Shown: positions 1 through 12,529, numbered from the stretch's first letter. The stretch is DNA of 64,000 bases from Brachypodium distachyon (GCF_000005505.3 NC_016131.3:49895355-49959354); one strand, 5' to 3'. Notes: a model not told the origin generated them from the sequence alone. Program-made: numbers and translations.

Positions 1-249
1 ACCTACCTGCGTAAAAAAAAGCACACTTCTGGAAATGTTAGATACCCTTGTTAAGTTACCAGTTTCGTATGAAAAGTTGCATAGCAAGGATAGTTGCTGT
101 CTTTTCTGTAACAGTTGCTTGCCTGATTTTTTTTATTGTTAGTGCTGTAAATGTTGCCTTGTTGCTGTTTTAGGACTATTTTTATCTGTCCTTTTATCTG
201 TGACAAAACATGGAACTAATGGGCAAAATATGCAACTTTCCTAATGCAG
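1..249. other. T-rich non-coding leader of the MULE locus
   Basis: No gene is seen. The stretch is T-rich, carries several GTTGC pentamers, and ends in a good splice acceptor (CTAATGCAG at about 241-249). It is probably an intron or 5' UTR of the transposase gene that follows. The left end of the element must lie outside the window. Confidence 0.4.
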
Positions 250-1105
250 GTTGCAAAAAAAAGGGGTAAAATGCTGGACTTGAACGAAATCCCATGTGAC
301 CTAGATGATGGATTTGGAGAATGTGTTGAACCATCCTATTGCACCCCAGCTATCCCGGTTGCTGTGCATGAGGAAGTGGGAGAGTCTCCTGTGACTATTT
401 GCATTGCTGAGAACGAACCCTTGGTCGGGGCGCCTATCGCTGGAGACAGTACTGCAGTTGCTGATCACACCAATGTAGTTGCTGAAGACAATGTGGGAGT
501 TGCTGAAGACACTACCGGAGTTGCTTGTGATGCTCCTGACAACATTGAGCAAGAGATTGAATACTCCTCTCAGCCACAGGAGCCATTTCTGGGCATGCGG
601 TTTGACACCCTGGCCGGTGCCAAGGCGCATTACAATGCTTATGCGCGTGTGATGGTTTTTTCTATCAAATCAAACACATCAAGGCGGTCGGCTGACACAA
701 ATCTGGTGGAGAAGTAGCAGTTTGTTTGCAACAAGTTTAGAAAGCCCAAACCTATGGACGATGCTGCCAGCCAATCATCTAATCCCACTGGCAACTCATC
801 TAAGGCACGTCGCGACGAGAGTTCTAGTGATGAGGAACATGTGGATGCGCCTAATGAAGATCCGTTGCTATTTAGGAAGGTGGTGAAAAAAAGGAGACGA
901 GAGTCGATCAAGCAAACGGGATGCAAAGCGAAGATGACGGTGAAACTAATTGATGGAAGGTGGGAGGTCATATTTTTTGTGGCAGAGCACAACCATGAGT
1001 TGATAACCAAGCCCTCTCTCACAAAGTACCTGCTATCACACAAGAATATATCGCCCAAAGAAGAGGCATTCCTGAGAATATTGGACGACTGCAATCTTGA
1101 GACAG

Positions 1106-1457
1106 GTAAAAAAGATACATGGTTGCTTGACATATCTAAATGTGTTGTTGTAATTTGTGATGTAGTTGCTAGTCTGCTTTTGTGTAGTTGCTAGACATGG
1201 AAAAAATGCATCTTCCTTTATGGTTGTATTAGATGGCTGGTAGCACAAAATCCATGAAAAAAAGATAGCACGGTGGAGTTACACATGTGTAACACATTTA
1301 GTTCTTTGTGAACTGTTGAAAAAAGGTCAACAAAGTTGCTACCTTGTAGAAAAATGCATGGCTTGCTTGTGTGTTTTTTCAGAGAGTTGCTAAGAAATTC
1401 AAGTTGCTGATTTGTTTTTGCTTGTGCTGATTTGTTGCTTGTCCACCCATCCCGTAG
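1106..1457 (+). other. Transposase intron 1
   Basis: GT at 1106 (ACAG|GTAAAA) and AG at 1456-1457 (CCGTAG|GTCAG) join exons in phase: the last G of exon 1 plus GT makes Gly, followed by QMMTLMSTFY. The intron is rich in GTTGC pentamers, as are other non-coding parts of this locus. Confidence 0.6.
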
Positions 1458-2992
1458 GTCAGATGATGACGCTCATGTCCACGTTCTATGCGAACGTGTT
1501 TATTGTGCCGTACACCACAAAAACAGTCAGCAACTTCCGCTCGAAGATCAGGTCTGAGAGGAAGGGTGATGACATGGCTGAAACGGTGTCATACTTCATG
1601 GCGAAACAGGAAGAGGACCTATCCTTCTACTTCAATGGGAAGCTAGATGAGAACGAGAGGGTGGAGTTGCTGTTCTGGGTTGATGGCATAGCGAGGAAAG
1701 CATATAAAGAGTCTTACCACCATTGCATATCGTTTGACACCACCTACCTCACGAACCAATACAACATGCCTTTTGCCCCCTTTATTGGCATCAACCGGCA
1801 TGGGCAATCCTTCATGTTGGGCTGCGGATTCATGAGGGATGAGACGGCTTCGAGCTTTGATTGGCTGTTTCAGCAATATCTGTGCAATGGGTGGGCAAGC
1901 TCCCCTGACACTACAAGAAATCTGCTGATTTATGACCCCCCTTTTTCGTCACTAAATCGTCACTATTTTCCATTTATGACGTTCTCATGACGAAAATCAG
2001 ATCGTCAAAAAATGACCGTCACTAATGACACTTTATGACCTTTTTTGAAGAAATGGTCACAAACTTTATGACCAATTGGGTTCGTCATAAATTTATGACG
2101 AAAACATATGGTCACTAACTGTCCAGCGTGGACATGTAGGATCCAACATGGCAGTCCGACGTGGCATATTTAGTGACGAAATGATATGGTCATAAAACAA
2201 AAAGGGCCTGGTCCATGCAGGTAATGTTAATGGGCCAAGCCCAAATTTTCTTCTGGGCCATGCGCAACGTTTCTTTTGGGCGAGGGTCTTTTTACAATCC
2301 AGAAATTATTTAAGTAGGTTTATTTCATCTATTTATTTTCTTTCCTCTCAAAAAACTTTTGTTTTCTTTTTTCCAACTCCAGATCAATATTAATTGGGCC
2401 AAGGCGTTTTTACAAAAACAGAAGCCAAGAATGACACAGATGTTTGGGCCTCTTTGGGTCCTGTTTTCAGCCCAATACATACAGATCATTCAACACATAT
2501 TGGAAACAGCATGCGGCAACATTTAGCGAGAAAGTAATAATTACACTTTAGGCAACACATAATGAATAACATTTACAACACATAATACATGTATACTCCA
2601 GTTACTGGGGTGAGGCCCCCACCGATGAACTCTCCATGCTGACCATGACTACATACAGAAGACAGATCTAGGCAATTCACGCAAGTCACAACACATGTCA
2701 CATACCATTCAACGCTCCAGCTTCTCTCCCGCTCGGTCTTGTGCACAATCATCCTACAAACCAACAGAGAAACAATCGTGCGGAATCATCCTGCAAACCA
2801 ACAGAAATGAACAAACAGAGTAAGAGTATGTGGATCTAAGCGTTGGTACCCGCTCATCTTTGCTCGGTCGCAGACGTGGATAGGTCAGTGGAGCTTGCTG
2901 TTCATCTTCCAATGGACCAGCACTCCAGCATCCAGCTCTAGGAGACGATCAACGCCAAACACAGAGATTTGACAAAACTAGTTAAGAACATT

Positions 2993-3424
2993 TTATAGTT
3001 GCACACTCCACTGACTCAACAAACAGTTCTGGACCGGCCTTCTGGTGATTTGTTGTGATACAGTTGAGAATACCTGGGAAAAGGGAGATGGGCTCACCGT
3101 CGATGGATTAACGGACTGCGGTAGGGCAGGCGCGGTCAGAGGGAGATCAAGTGATGGAGGCGCGAGGCGGTCGGAGAGGTGGACGACAAAGGGCCTTCCT
3201 GTCGAAAAGGGTGGCGCCAGCAGCCTGGGTCGAGGGGGATCGGGAGATGGCGATGAGGGGCGGTTGAAGAGGACGACGACGTGGGGCTTCCTGCCGAGGA
3301 CGTTCGCCGATCCCTGCTCGAGAACGGCATCATCCGCCGGCCCATAGCGCAACCTCCAAACCCCATCCTGCAACACGAGCCAAGGCACCTCCGGTGCTGG
3401 AGAGCGTCCCTGCGGAGGCGGCAT
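2993..3424 (-). CDS. Uncharacterised frame inside the CACTA element
   Basis: I do not recognise this protein. The frame is open upstream to about 3649, but the first ATG is at 3424 and gives about 143 residues. The only well-ordered stretch is VLQDGVWRLRYGPADDAVLE followed by VLGRKPHVVVLFNRP; the rest is Pro/Ser/Arg-rich. A TATA-like CTATATAAAG lies on the minus strand at 3672-3681, so a transcript could start within the element. GC content is much higher than in the element's ends, which fits captured host promoter and 5' exon sequence. It could equally be a chance frame in GC-rich DNA. Confidence 0.3.
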   Translation of the reverse strand: MPPPQGRSPAPEVPWLVLQDGVWRLRYGPADDAVLEQGSANVLGRKPHVVVLFNRPSSPSPDPPRPRLLAPPFSTGRPFVVHLSDRLAPPSLDLPLTAPALPQSVNPSTVSPSPFSQVFSTVSQQITRRPVQNCLLSQWSVQL

Positions 3425-3671
3425 CAGAGCAGATGTAGAGAGATTAGACAGCAGGAAGAAAGGGGAGAAAGCAAGGCGGCGGCGTGCGCAGTGCGCTGCT
3501 CTGTAACGGTGAAGCACGACGGCTTGTAGGCGGGGTAGAGATCGGGATAGGATTCTTCCGGCGAAAGGGGACGAGGTGTGGCTCAATCGGATCTGAGTCA
3601 AGGGAGAGAGGGTGGCGGCTGTCGAGACGAAGAGGAAAAGGAATCCCAAGTGGAGTTAGGGTTAGGGTCTT

Positions 3672-3681
3672 CTTTATATAG
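3672..3681 (-). promoter_or_regulatory. TATA-like box in the CACTA element
   Basis: CTATATAAAG on the minus strand, upstream of the minus-strand open frame and next to GC-rich sequence, looks like a core promoter. No expression evidence is available. Confidence 0.35.
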
Positions 3682-3879
3682 CTTTGGTGTAGTTGGTGCC
3701 AAATTGGGCCGCATTGTCCTCAGACGGGTCGGAGCGCAGCCCCATTGGGGATAGCTACAGCAGCCCAGGTGCAGCCTAGCTGCACTTCGCTTTTGCTGAG
3801 TTGAACTGATTGTTCTCAAAAAAAAGTTGATGACCTCAAAAGAGAAAATAGATTTGCGGAGCTACTGGACAGAAGCATT

Positions 3880-3945
3880 TGATTGCCTTGGTGGCTAGGC
3901 ACGGCAGTTCTTCTTGGCAGGTCATTGTTCGAGTTCTCATCCAGG
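3880..3945 (+). mobile_element. tRNA-like (SINE head?) segment
   Basis: An A-box-like TTGGTGGCTAGG at about 3888-3899 is followed by a B-box-like GTTCGAGTTC at about 3927-3936, the spacing of an internal Pol III promoter. No poly-A tail or target duplication was found, so this may be a SINE fragment or chance. Confidence 0.3.
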
Positions 3946-6054
3946 ATTGTTTTTAACTCTCTTATAAATAAGGTTCGGTCGGCCTCACAACCTCATAGGT
4001 TGAGTGTGCTTCGCATGTCAGTCAGCGGGCCCTTCATGGTGGTTGGGTCCCACTAGTCAGTCTGGGCCAGATAGGTTAAGCGTGCTCCGCATGTATGTTG
4101 ACGGCCTTCACTGTGTGGCCCACGGGGTTGCTGGTCCCACTGTTCAGGCATGGGTAGTACGACTAGGTCAACACGTCAAAGTTCACAGTCCGTGGGTCCC
4201 ACGTGTCAAGGGAGTATTTGTCTGGGCACACGTAAGCACAAAATTGACACGTAGACACGACGAGGGGGCTAAATTACTAAGTTGGCTGTCCAGTCATAGC
4301 AATGCATCATAGTTTATGAAGTTATAACCATTTAAATTGGTCACGGTCAGTTAAAAATAACATCGTTTACCGTGTTGTCAGTTTATGACCATTTCGTGTG
4401 ATGAAATCATGACATTTTTTGACAGAAATGGTCATAAATATTTGGGGTTTGGACCCTCCTCAACACTCTATGACCATTTTGTGCAAAATGGTCATAAATT
4501 TATGACCATTTTTCACATGGTCATTAAGAAAAGGTCATAAATGAACACTTTTCTTGTAGTGTGAATATAATAACTGATCAGGACTATGCTATGAGGGCCT
4601 CGATTGCAAACGTGTTCCCAAACACCGTCCATCGCAATTGTCGATGGCATATCATGAAGAAGGCACAAGAGAAGCTCGGTTCTTTTTTGGGTAGGAGGCC
4701 TGCTGTGTCGCAAGACTACAATGAGTGTGTTGATATGAGTATGACTCCAGATGAGTTCGAGCAGAAATGGGCAACTTTTCTTGCGAAGCACCAGCTAGAG
4801 GAGCATGCTGACTTTGCGCACCTCTACAACATAAGGAGGACATGGGTGCCGTGTTACTTTTGGGACTGCTTCTTCCGCTTCCTCCAGTCCACACAATGAA
4901 GCGAGGGGTTCAATGCTGTTCTCAAGCGCTATGTGAATCCTCACAACTCGATCCTCAACTTTGTGAAGCAATATGAGAAGATCCAGGTTAAGATCCTCGT
5001 GAAGGAAGGGGGCAACGACTACAGGACAGATCATCTAACGCAAGCTACTTGGTCATCCTACCCCATTGAGAAGCAGGCTTTCGCAACTTACATCCGTGAC
5101 ATCTATGTGAAATTCAGGGATGAGTTCATGTTGACAGGGAGGTACAACGTTCGCCCCCAGCAGAGCGACCTCTACCGGCTCGAGCCCAACATGACGTACT
5201 GTCAATTCTATGGTAGTAGAAGTTACTTGGTTCTTCCTCGAGTAGGCGACGAGGAGTACAGTTGTGAGTGTGGTAAGATGAAGCGGGATGGGTTGCTGTG
5301 CTGCCACATCTTGAAAGTGTTTACTCACCTTGGGATTGATGAGATACTCGGGCGGTATATCATGAGGAGATGGACACAGAATGCTGTCCCGTGGGAAGTT
5401 GCTCATCCAGATGAGACGCAATCAGACGCCTTCCCGCCGGAATCATTGAAGCAAATAAGAATGGCAAATTTGTCTGTCAAATACGGTGAAATTGCTAGGA
5501 TCGGTTGTTGTTCGGATGCAGCGAACGCCATAGCGGAGAAATACATCCGCGTGACAAAGACTGAGATAACTCATCTGAACTTGACGAGGAGGAAAGATGC
5601 AAAGAGGAGGAGGGAGACAGCAGCATGTAAAGCATGCGCCACAAGCGCAACAAGCGCATCATCTTCCCCGACGACTACCCAGGCAGCTACAACACCGGCC
5701 CCCGCAACTGCACCGCGCCCTGCAGCAACTTCGGGTGGTGCTCCAGCAACTACAACCCCAACCCCGGCAACAGCAGCAGCCTCAGCGGTGAGTGGTGCAG
5801 CAACGGTGCCTGCACCCGCAACTGCAACTTCTGGTTGTGCTCCAGCAACTACGTCACGCCGCCCTGCACCTACAACCGCAGGCCCCGCAACAGCAACAGC
5901 CTCAGCGGCGAGTGGTGCAGCGACGGCATCGGCTTCAATCAACCCTAATCGTTACGAGAATGCACTTGAACTACACCCAAAGAAGAAGAACAAGTGTGCT
6001 CTTTATAGCTCTGATGAGCACAACTCTACCAGGTGCCCTCGGAAGCTGGCCTAG

Positions 6055-6554
6055 GCACTAGGGCTTGGCCTAAGTATGCTGGGGCAGAACAGAATTCCTT
6101 TAGTGTTTTTTTCCAAACTTTTATGTTGTTTGCTGCAACGTTTATCTGTTTCTGAGCAACTAAAATGGATAAAATGGGTGTTTTGTTTGTCAGCAGGAGT
6201 ACTTGTTCTTTTTTATTTCCATGTGTACTAAATATCTGTCGGTTTCTGATTAACTGGGATGAGCAACTACATGCACAAAGATCTGAGCAACTATTTGACA
6301 GATCTGTGCAACTATGTGACAGATATGTGCAATTATAAAAGACAGATATGAGCTACTGCTGTGCTTGTATCTCAACTGAATATTCCTATGTAGTATACTG
6401 AGCTCTCATGATATAAAATAGGCAACTCTTGGTGCTACTATGCAAGGAACATGTTCAAAAAGAGCGTAGAAAAATAAAAAAAACGATTATGTGGCGAATA
6501 TGGAAAGGGGGAGTATGATATAAAAGACCCGCGCTTTCCAATTTGCAATATATC
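6055..6554. repeat. Spacer between convergent MULE genes, GAGCAAC-rich
   Basis: The 500 bp between the stops of the two convergent genes must hold both 3' UTRs. It contains several GAGCAACTA or GTGCAACTAT units between about 6150 and 6370, often next to GACAGATCTG. No coding region is seen. Confidence 0.5.
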
Positions 6555-7529
6555 TCACCACTCTTCTTTGTTCTTGCTCAATTTAATCCAGTTGTAGCTC
6601 ATAATCTTCCGGATGTTCGGTATGTCATCGGACCCGTACATTTGCAGCGTCGTGCCCCACCAAAGTTCGACATTCATGAGTGTGTAGACGCCGCAGTAGT
6701 GACTTCATGTCCCAAAAACACACATGGCGCAAACAGAAAAAAAAGAGAATAAAAAGAGACGGTGAGAAACATCCTGTAACGAGAAGGGAGGCCACTGTTG
6801 CAGAAAAAAAAACATAAAAAAAACACAAGAGTAAAAAGACACAAAGTTGCTTACTTATTGTTCTGTTTTGGTGGCTCAATGTCAACTAGGCTGAATTTCT
6901 CGATTTTGATGTTTGACTCTTCATAGTGATCTTCCCACAATAACCAAAGTGATGCTCTGATTTTTTTTTTGCAGCATTTTCCAAAGGACCGCCCTTCTCC
7001 AATTTCCTAGCAGAGTCAAAAACCTCAAATCTACCAGCCTTGATGTTCATCACAAATAGCCAGTAGTGCATTACTGCTTCTGCGGGAGGTTTGGTAGGCT
7101 CAAGGTTCTCAAAGATGGGAAAGCAAACCTGTGTAAGACATTTGGAAAAAGAACAGGTAAAAGTTGTAAGATTGACATGAAAAGTTGCTTGTCTGTGGAG
7201 TATAAGTTGCATGAACCAAGAACAAAAAAAAACATCCTGATGCTGATGTATAATTTAGCAAACATGCTTTTGCGTTGCTGCTAATTTGAATTATTAAATG
7301 TCCAAATGGGAGAAGGAATGGGGTGGTTGTATTTCTTACAAGATCCTTGCGGTCCAAATGGGCGCTGGCCTTTTTGAATTTCGCGACAAGCTCGGGTACC
7401 CTCAATTCCATTGCAAGAAGCCATGTCTACATTGCGACCAAGATGAAAAAATATTAGGCCTAACAAAAAAAAACATAGAGAAGAAAACCTACTTCAATTA
7501 TGAACCCAAAAAACATAAAAACATATAGA

Positions 7530-7870
7530 ACTAATTGCAACTAACCCACAAAACTAGGCAATCTCTATGATCCATCTGAGCAACTGTATGTAGTAACTCT
7601 AGTATTTTGAACCCATATAGAACTATTTGCAACTAACCCACACAACTAGGCAACTCTGTCTACCATCCAAGCAACCATGTATAGCATATGTGCTATTATT
7701 TTGCGAACCATATAGGACTATTTTCAACTAACCCCCCCCCCCCCCCCAAACAACTTTGTTTACCGTCTGAGCAACCATATATAGCATCTAGGCTATTATT
7801 TTGCAACCCATGTAGAACTATTTGCAACTAACCCACACAACTAGGCAACTCTATGGTACATCTGAGCAAC
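7530..7870 (+). repeat. ~100-bp GCAAC tandem repeat (intronic)
   Basis: About three diverged copies of a unit containing GCAACTAACCCACAAAACTA, GGCAACTCTATG, CATCTGAGCAACCATATATA and TTTTGCAACCCATATAGAAC. They lie in an intron of the Ulp1-like gene, between exons 8058-7890 and 7426-7340. A 14-base C run begins at about 7734. The same unit recurs at 14.02-14.69 kb. Confidence 0.8.
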
Positions 7871-9059
7871 CCCATGTAATGTCGCTTACCGAAATCCGTA
7901 ATGGCATTATAACCTTCTTTGATTTAGTGCCCATTTGTTGCTTCAAGTACTCTATGCCGATCTCCATGACAGTGTTGCTGAGCCATCCTCTTGGCTTCAT
8001 TGCATTTGCAAGGTCCCGACAAGTGATGTAGAAGTTCTCGTAGTTGATGATTGTTGGGCTGCACAAAATCAAAAAAATGTTTAGCAAAAAACAATGACTA
8101 ATAGCTGCCTATCATGGTTCTGAGAACAAAGCAGCAACTCTGTATACTAATGGTTGCAACTTTGACACTAGGCCTAGCAAAAAGGCGGCACACTCTTGCA
8201 TAAAAAACCCAAAAATGGTGGGGATGTTGATACCTTCTGTCTTGCGATGGATTGATCTTCCTTGGCATCCTGGCATAGACAATGAATCCTGTGTATACAT
8301 CCTTCGCCTCTTGAGACGGTTCAAACTTCTTCACGCGCCAATCGATGAAAGGAGATCCTTTGCAGGCTGCTGATTTGCATACCCTCTTGTCTAGCCCTGC
8401 TTGCATTGGTGTTGCAGAACTGCTTCCGCTGCCGGTAGCGTTAGCAATCTTCATAGCCGCACTGCTGATGGGGTGCAAAGGTCAATGGTCTGTTTGTTCA
8501 TAGGTTTTGGCGCAGGGGGTGTGGCAAGGTTGATGGGAGAGATAGAGCTCCTGCCCGCTTGAGCTTTCCTTGCTGCCGATTCTCTCACAGCACTCTCTAG
8601 GCTTGCCAAAGCTTGGTTGGTGAAGACTTCATCCCACTCTTCGAGCCCGCCGTCTCCTTGGTATGTCGCTGACCCGTGCACTACGTCGGGCAGCTGTGAG
8701 CAAAATGGAAGCATGTCTGAATCAAGACTGAGGTCGCAGGAGGGCGGGTCAAACATGCCCGGTCTCACGTTGGTCCTTGAGTTGCTGTGCCGAACCGTTG
8801 GGTTAGCTGAATTTTCAGGTTGAGCTGCCGCTGGAGCCATGACTGCTGACTTGTTGCGAGCTAGAGTTGGAATGGTCGCAACATTGCTCTTCGCCATTGC
8901 GATCACATCTTTGAAAAGCTTCTCGTTTCCCTTTGTTTGCCCTGGTGGTGGGCAATTTACGCGGCTGGGATCAGCATGTGACGTTGGATCCCCCATCTTG
9001 ACCGGCTGTTGTGAACATGCCTCCTGGGCGTGCAAGTGCCCACCACCTGCTGGCAACTT

Positions 9060-9800
9060 TTGAACCTCATGTAGCAACTTTTCTTCTTGTGCTTTTGGGA
9101 GCCTAGTTGATTCTGGAAACTTGACTTTGTGAACTGGCAACATATAAATCTTGCTTTGCGCCTGAGCAACTGTTTCAGGCAACTTTGCTGATGAGCCTAG
9201 TAATTCTGCACCCTTGCCTGCCAAAAAAACATTCATCCCTTGCGCCACTGCAGCTGCTGCCGCAGCCTCCACATGTTGGGCTGGCAGCTCGACGCGTGTG
9301 CGTTGCGACTCTCCGGGTGCAACTAGCAACTGCGATATATGGCCTGGCAATTTGCCCTTGGTTCCCCGCAACTCTGTAACTGGGCCTATCAACTCCCTCC
9401 TGGTTCCCTGCAACTCTGTGGCTGGGGGTGGCAACTCCCCCCTGGTTCCCTGCAACTCTATGGCTGGGGGTGCCAATTCTGTGGCTGGGGGTGGCAACGC
9501 TTCCCTGGTTCCCTACAACTCTATGACTTGGGCTGGCAACTCCTTCCTGTTTTCCTGTAACTTTGTGACTTGGTCTGGCAACTCTTGCATGGTTCCCTGC
9601 AACTCGGTGACTTGTGCTGGCAACTCTTCCCTGGTTCCCTGCAAATTTCTAGCTGGGGCTTGCAACCCCTCCAATATTCCCCACAACTTTGTGGCTGTGG
9701 CTGTTAAACCCTCCTGTTGTGCTGAAGCCTCCTTGGTTGTGCCTTGTAACTCTGAAGCCGTATCTGATAACTTTGACTCTGTATGAAGCACCTTCCCAAC
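9060..9800 (-). repeat. Coding decapeptide repeat (ELQGTREELP type)
   Basis: In the long exon of the Ulp1-like gene the minus strand encodes a run of imperfect units such as ELQGTREELPAQVT, ELQGTMQELPDQVT and ELQGTRGELPPPAT, roughly 11-17 residues each. On the + strand each unit contains GGCAACTC and CCCTGCAACTC, so the protein repeat is built from the same GCAAC pentamer that fills the introns. Predicted character is helical, Glu/Leu/Gln-rich with Pro breaks. Confidence 0.75.
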
Positions 9801-12529
9801 AGCACCATGCAACTCTCCTGTTGGAACTGTCAATTCTTCTTCTGCGCGTCTGGCCTCCATGGCAGGTCTTGCGGGGGGTTGCTGCTTCTTTCCTATTATC
9901 TTCCTAGGAGCTAGAACCTTCTTCTTTTTCTCTTTTTTATGTAGAGGATCTGCTGCTTCTTTCCCTTTGTTCAAAACTGCGTCTGCTGGGACTGCTGCTC
10001 TTCTCCTTTTTGCCAAAGCTGGATCTGGTGCCCCACCTCCCGGTGCTGCTACTGCTGCTGGTGCTGGTGCTGGTGCTGCTGCTCCTTGTGGTGCATCTGT
10101 AGCCGCTTCATCGAAACCCGCTGCTTGATTCATCCAATAATCTATCATACTTTGTGGGCAAAGTTCAGGGAACAAATCCTTGCCCTCTGACTTATTTTCA
10201 TCACTCCTCTTCAGTTCACTTGCTATAACCTCATCGAAAGCCTTCTTCCGTACATTCTCTTCAAAGCTCAAAATGTTTGGCAGCTGTGGGTTCAAAAACA
10301 GTTGCAAAAAAAAAGATGTTTGAATCCCTGAATAAAAGTTGCAAGTGGTACCACTTGTTTGTGTGCCTACAGATACTACACATATTGCTGCTGAAAAAAA
10401 GGGACGAGAAGTGATAGGTCGTTACCTCAAATGTAGGCACTTGGTGGTGCCCCGGTTCGAGGTTTACTAAATCGATGAGATTTATCTCGGTGTTGCTGTC
10501 CATGATATTGTCGTCTGCTGATCCTGAAGAATTGCCCCTTTTCCTTCGATAGTATTGGAATCTCCTCCTTAAATTTTCAATCCAGCCCCCTAGTGTGGTG
10601 TCATCATCAGGACTTTTATCCCTAGAAGTTTCCTTGGGTGCTGCCTCGCCCCTGGCGGCACCTCCGGATCCGCTTTGGTTATCATCGTCATCTTCGCCGC
10701 TGCTGTTACCTTCTTCGCCTGTCCCATCTTCATCTTATTTGTCGTCTTCTTCTTCATCTTCTTTGTCGTCGCCATCTCTGCCATTGCTGCTGCCTTCGTC
10801 ATTCTTTGGCGCCGCCTCTTCTGTACCTTTGCCGGTGCCGTCACCGTAGCTGCCGGACTCCTCGGAGCTGGTGTGCTCACTGCTGGTATCTCCGGCGTGA
10901 TCGTCATCGTCACCCGTTGCCCCCTCTTCATCTTCTTCTACACTGTCTTCGCCATCTTCAAACTCACTTTCATCATCCTCCATGTGAGGCCTCTTCCTTG
11001 TAGGGTTACTACTGCTTGCTCCATCAGATTCCTCATATATCTTTGCTATGCCTTGCACGAATGCACTCATATTCATTGATATGTGCTTTGAGATATCAGT
11101 GCAAAAGCTGTTGACAAGATCAGCAATTTTCCTCTTCTTCTGTATATTTACAACACAAAAAACACAAAAAACCCTGTATTATGTTTTGCTGCTATGCCAA
11201 AAGACAGAAGATGCAATGTTGGTGCTGATATAAAAAAGCTGCAGGCATATAAGTGCAAAAAGTTGCTGCACATCAACATGGAGTTGCTGACACAAGCAGA
11301 AGGAGTTGCTTTTTTTGGAGAAAGGAAAAAAGTGGTACTTACATTTGCACTTGTGTTCGTTGGTAGTTTAGATGCGACAAACTTTCCCGCATCAGCTGGT
11401 CCTCCATACAATACATTTGTTTCTTCGACCTGAGCTGCTCCCGCAGAGACGTCCTTTAGCTGCCAGAAAAAAGAAGATAAACTAATTAGAATTCTACTGC
11501 CAAATAAGCAATTCTCCAGCAACTTTGTTAGCAAAAAAGCCAAAAAATGGCTTGTCTTTAGCAACTATTTGCAACTGTTGAGAAAAAACTGACACACTCA
11601 CCGGCAACTTGCCGAACTGCCCATCCTCCTTTGTGTCCTTCTTAATGACTTTCTTAATAAGAGCTGGGGCCCATGCTTGAACCCTCATCCCGCAGCCGCT
11701 GATGCGCTCGCCGTGGGCAAGGGAGTCCAGTTATAACATCTGCCGAAAAAACACATAAAAAAGAGAAACAGAAGGTGTTGTTGTGTTGGGCCTCATAAAA
11801 GGAAAGATGCCGCAAAGTGACAAGAAAAAAATGTGGACAGAAGAAACATACCAGAAGATTAAATACACAGCACAACACCGAATTTTTCTTGTCACCAAGA
11901 TCAAGGAACGCGTGTTGGATAGAATCTGCCACAAATTGACAGAAATCCAAATCTGACAATTTTGTTAGGTCGAGCATCGCCGGAAAGCTTTTTGGGCTCA
12001 CTTTTGTGCTGGTGTTGGGGCGGAGGAACCCGTTGATCGCTGCGATGAGCCATGCTCTAAAAAAGTTGTCATCTGCTGTCCCGTTCATGTCCTTTATCAT
12101 ATCGACCCAGGTGGATAGCTGTGCTGATTTGGCATTCTCCAGGCCATACATTTCAATGATGGTGTGGTTGACGTCCTGATCTACCACGTATGGCACCGGC
12201 CGCCCCCTGTTTGGAAGATTCTAGATCCTCTTCACACTGTTTGCATCCACGGCGATCTTGCCCCTCTCTGGGAATACCATCTCGCAGGAGTCGGCGTGGT
12301 AGCACGACATGAGATACTTGGTCATTTTATCAGACATGGTTGCTGGGACGTATGTTAGCCCCCAAAACCATAATCCTCAATGACTTTGATTTGATTGTCG
12401 TTGAGCAACTCATTCAGCTTGAAAAGCCTGTAGGGCGAGGCCCGATTCCTACCACGCTGTGGAGACGTAAAGAAAAAAATGGATGTTGTTAGAACATTCT
12501 AATAAACAACAGATAAAAGTTCATTTTGT

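Larger units (their letters stand above)
1909..4561. mobile_element. Non-autonomous CACTA element, TGA duplication
   Basis: The left end is CACTACAAGAAAT and the right end TTTTCTTGTAGTG, an inverted pair typical of CACTA (En/Spm) elements. The 3-bp target TGA is perfectly duplicated at 1906-1908 and 4562-4564. Both subterminal zones (about 1920-2200 and 4310-4560) are filled with short TATGACC/GGTCATAAA repeats in both orientations, the kind of array bound by CACTA transposases. No transposase is seen inside. The interior has a minus-strand open frame with a TATA-like box, and a tRNA-like segment. It sits in the middle of the DDE domain of the MULE transposase, so it is younger than that gene. 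Confidence 0.93.
250..6054 (+). pseudogene. FAR1/MURA-type MULE transposase, broken
   Basis: This is a Mutator-like transposase of the FAR1/FHY3-related type, which in an active element would cut and join element ends in the nucleus. Exon 1 (about 250-1105, first Met at 271) holds a FAR1 zinc-finger region, from FDTLAGAKAHYNAYAR to AEHNHELI. Exon 2 starts at 1458 and contains the MULE DDE domain start (FDTTYLTNQYNMPFAPFIG). It is interrupted at 1908 by a CACTA insertion and resumes at 4565 (ITDQDYAM, HRNCRWHIMKKAQEKLG). A SWIM finger (CECGKMKRDGLLCCH) lies at about 5270-5310 and a zinc-knuckle-like tail (CALYSSDEHNSTRCP) near 6000. Defects are a TAG at 715-717, a TGA at 4897-4899 where TQRSEG is expected, and a one-base phase difference across the CACTA insertion once one target copy is removed. 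A Pro/Ala/Thr tract at about 5640-5940 precedes the tail. It is not functional as read. A domesticated FRS gene is possible, but the partner gene and setting favour a transposon. Confidence 0.85.

Noticed and set aside
6239..6420. Possible CRISPR-like array of spaced repeats in the GAGCAAC stretch
   Set aside because: Units are degenerate and irregularly spaced and the genome is a plant; it belongs to the GCAAC repeat family.
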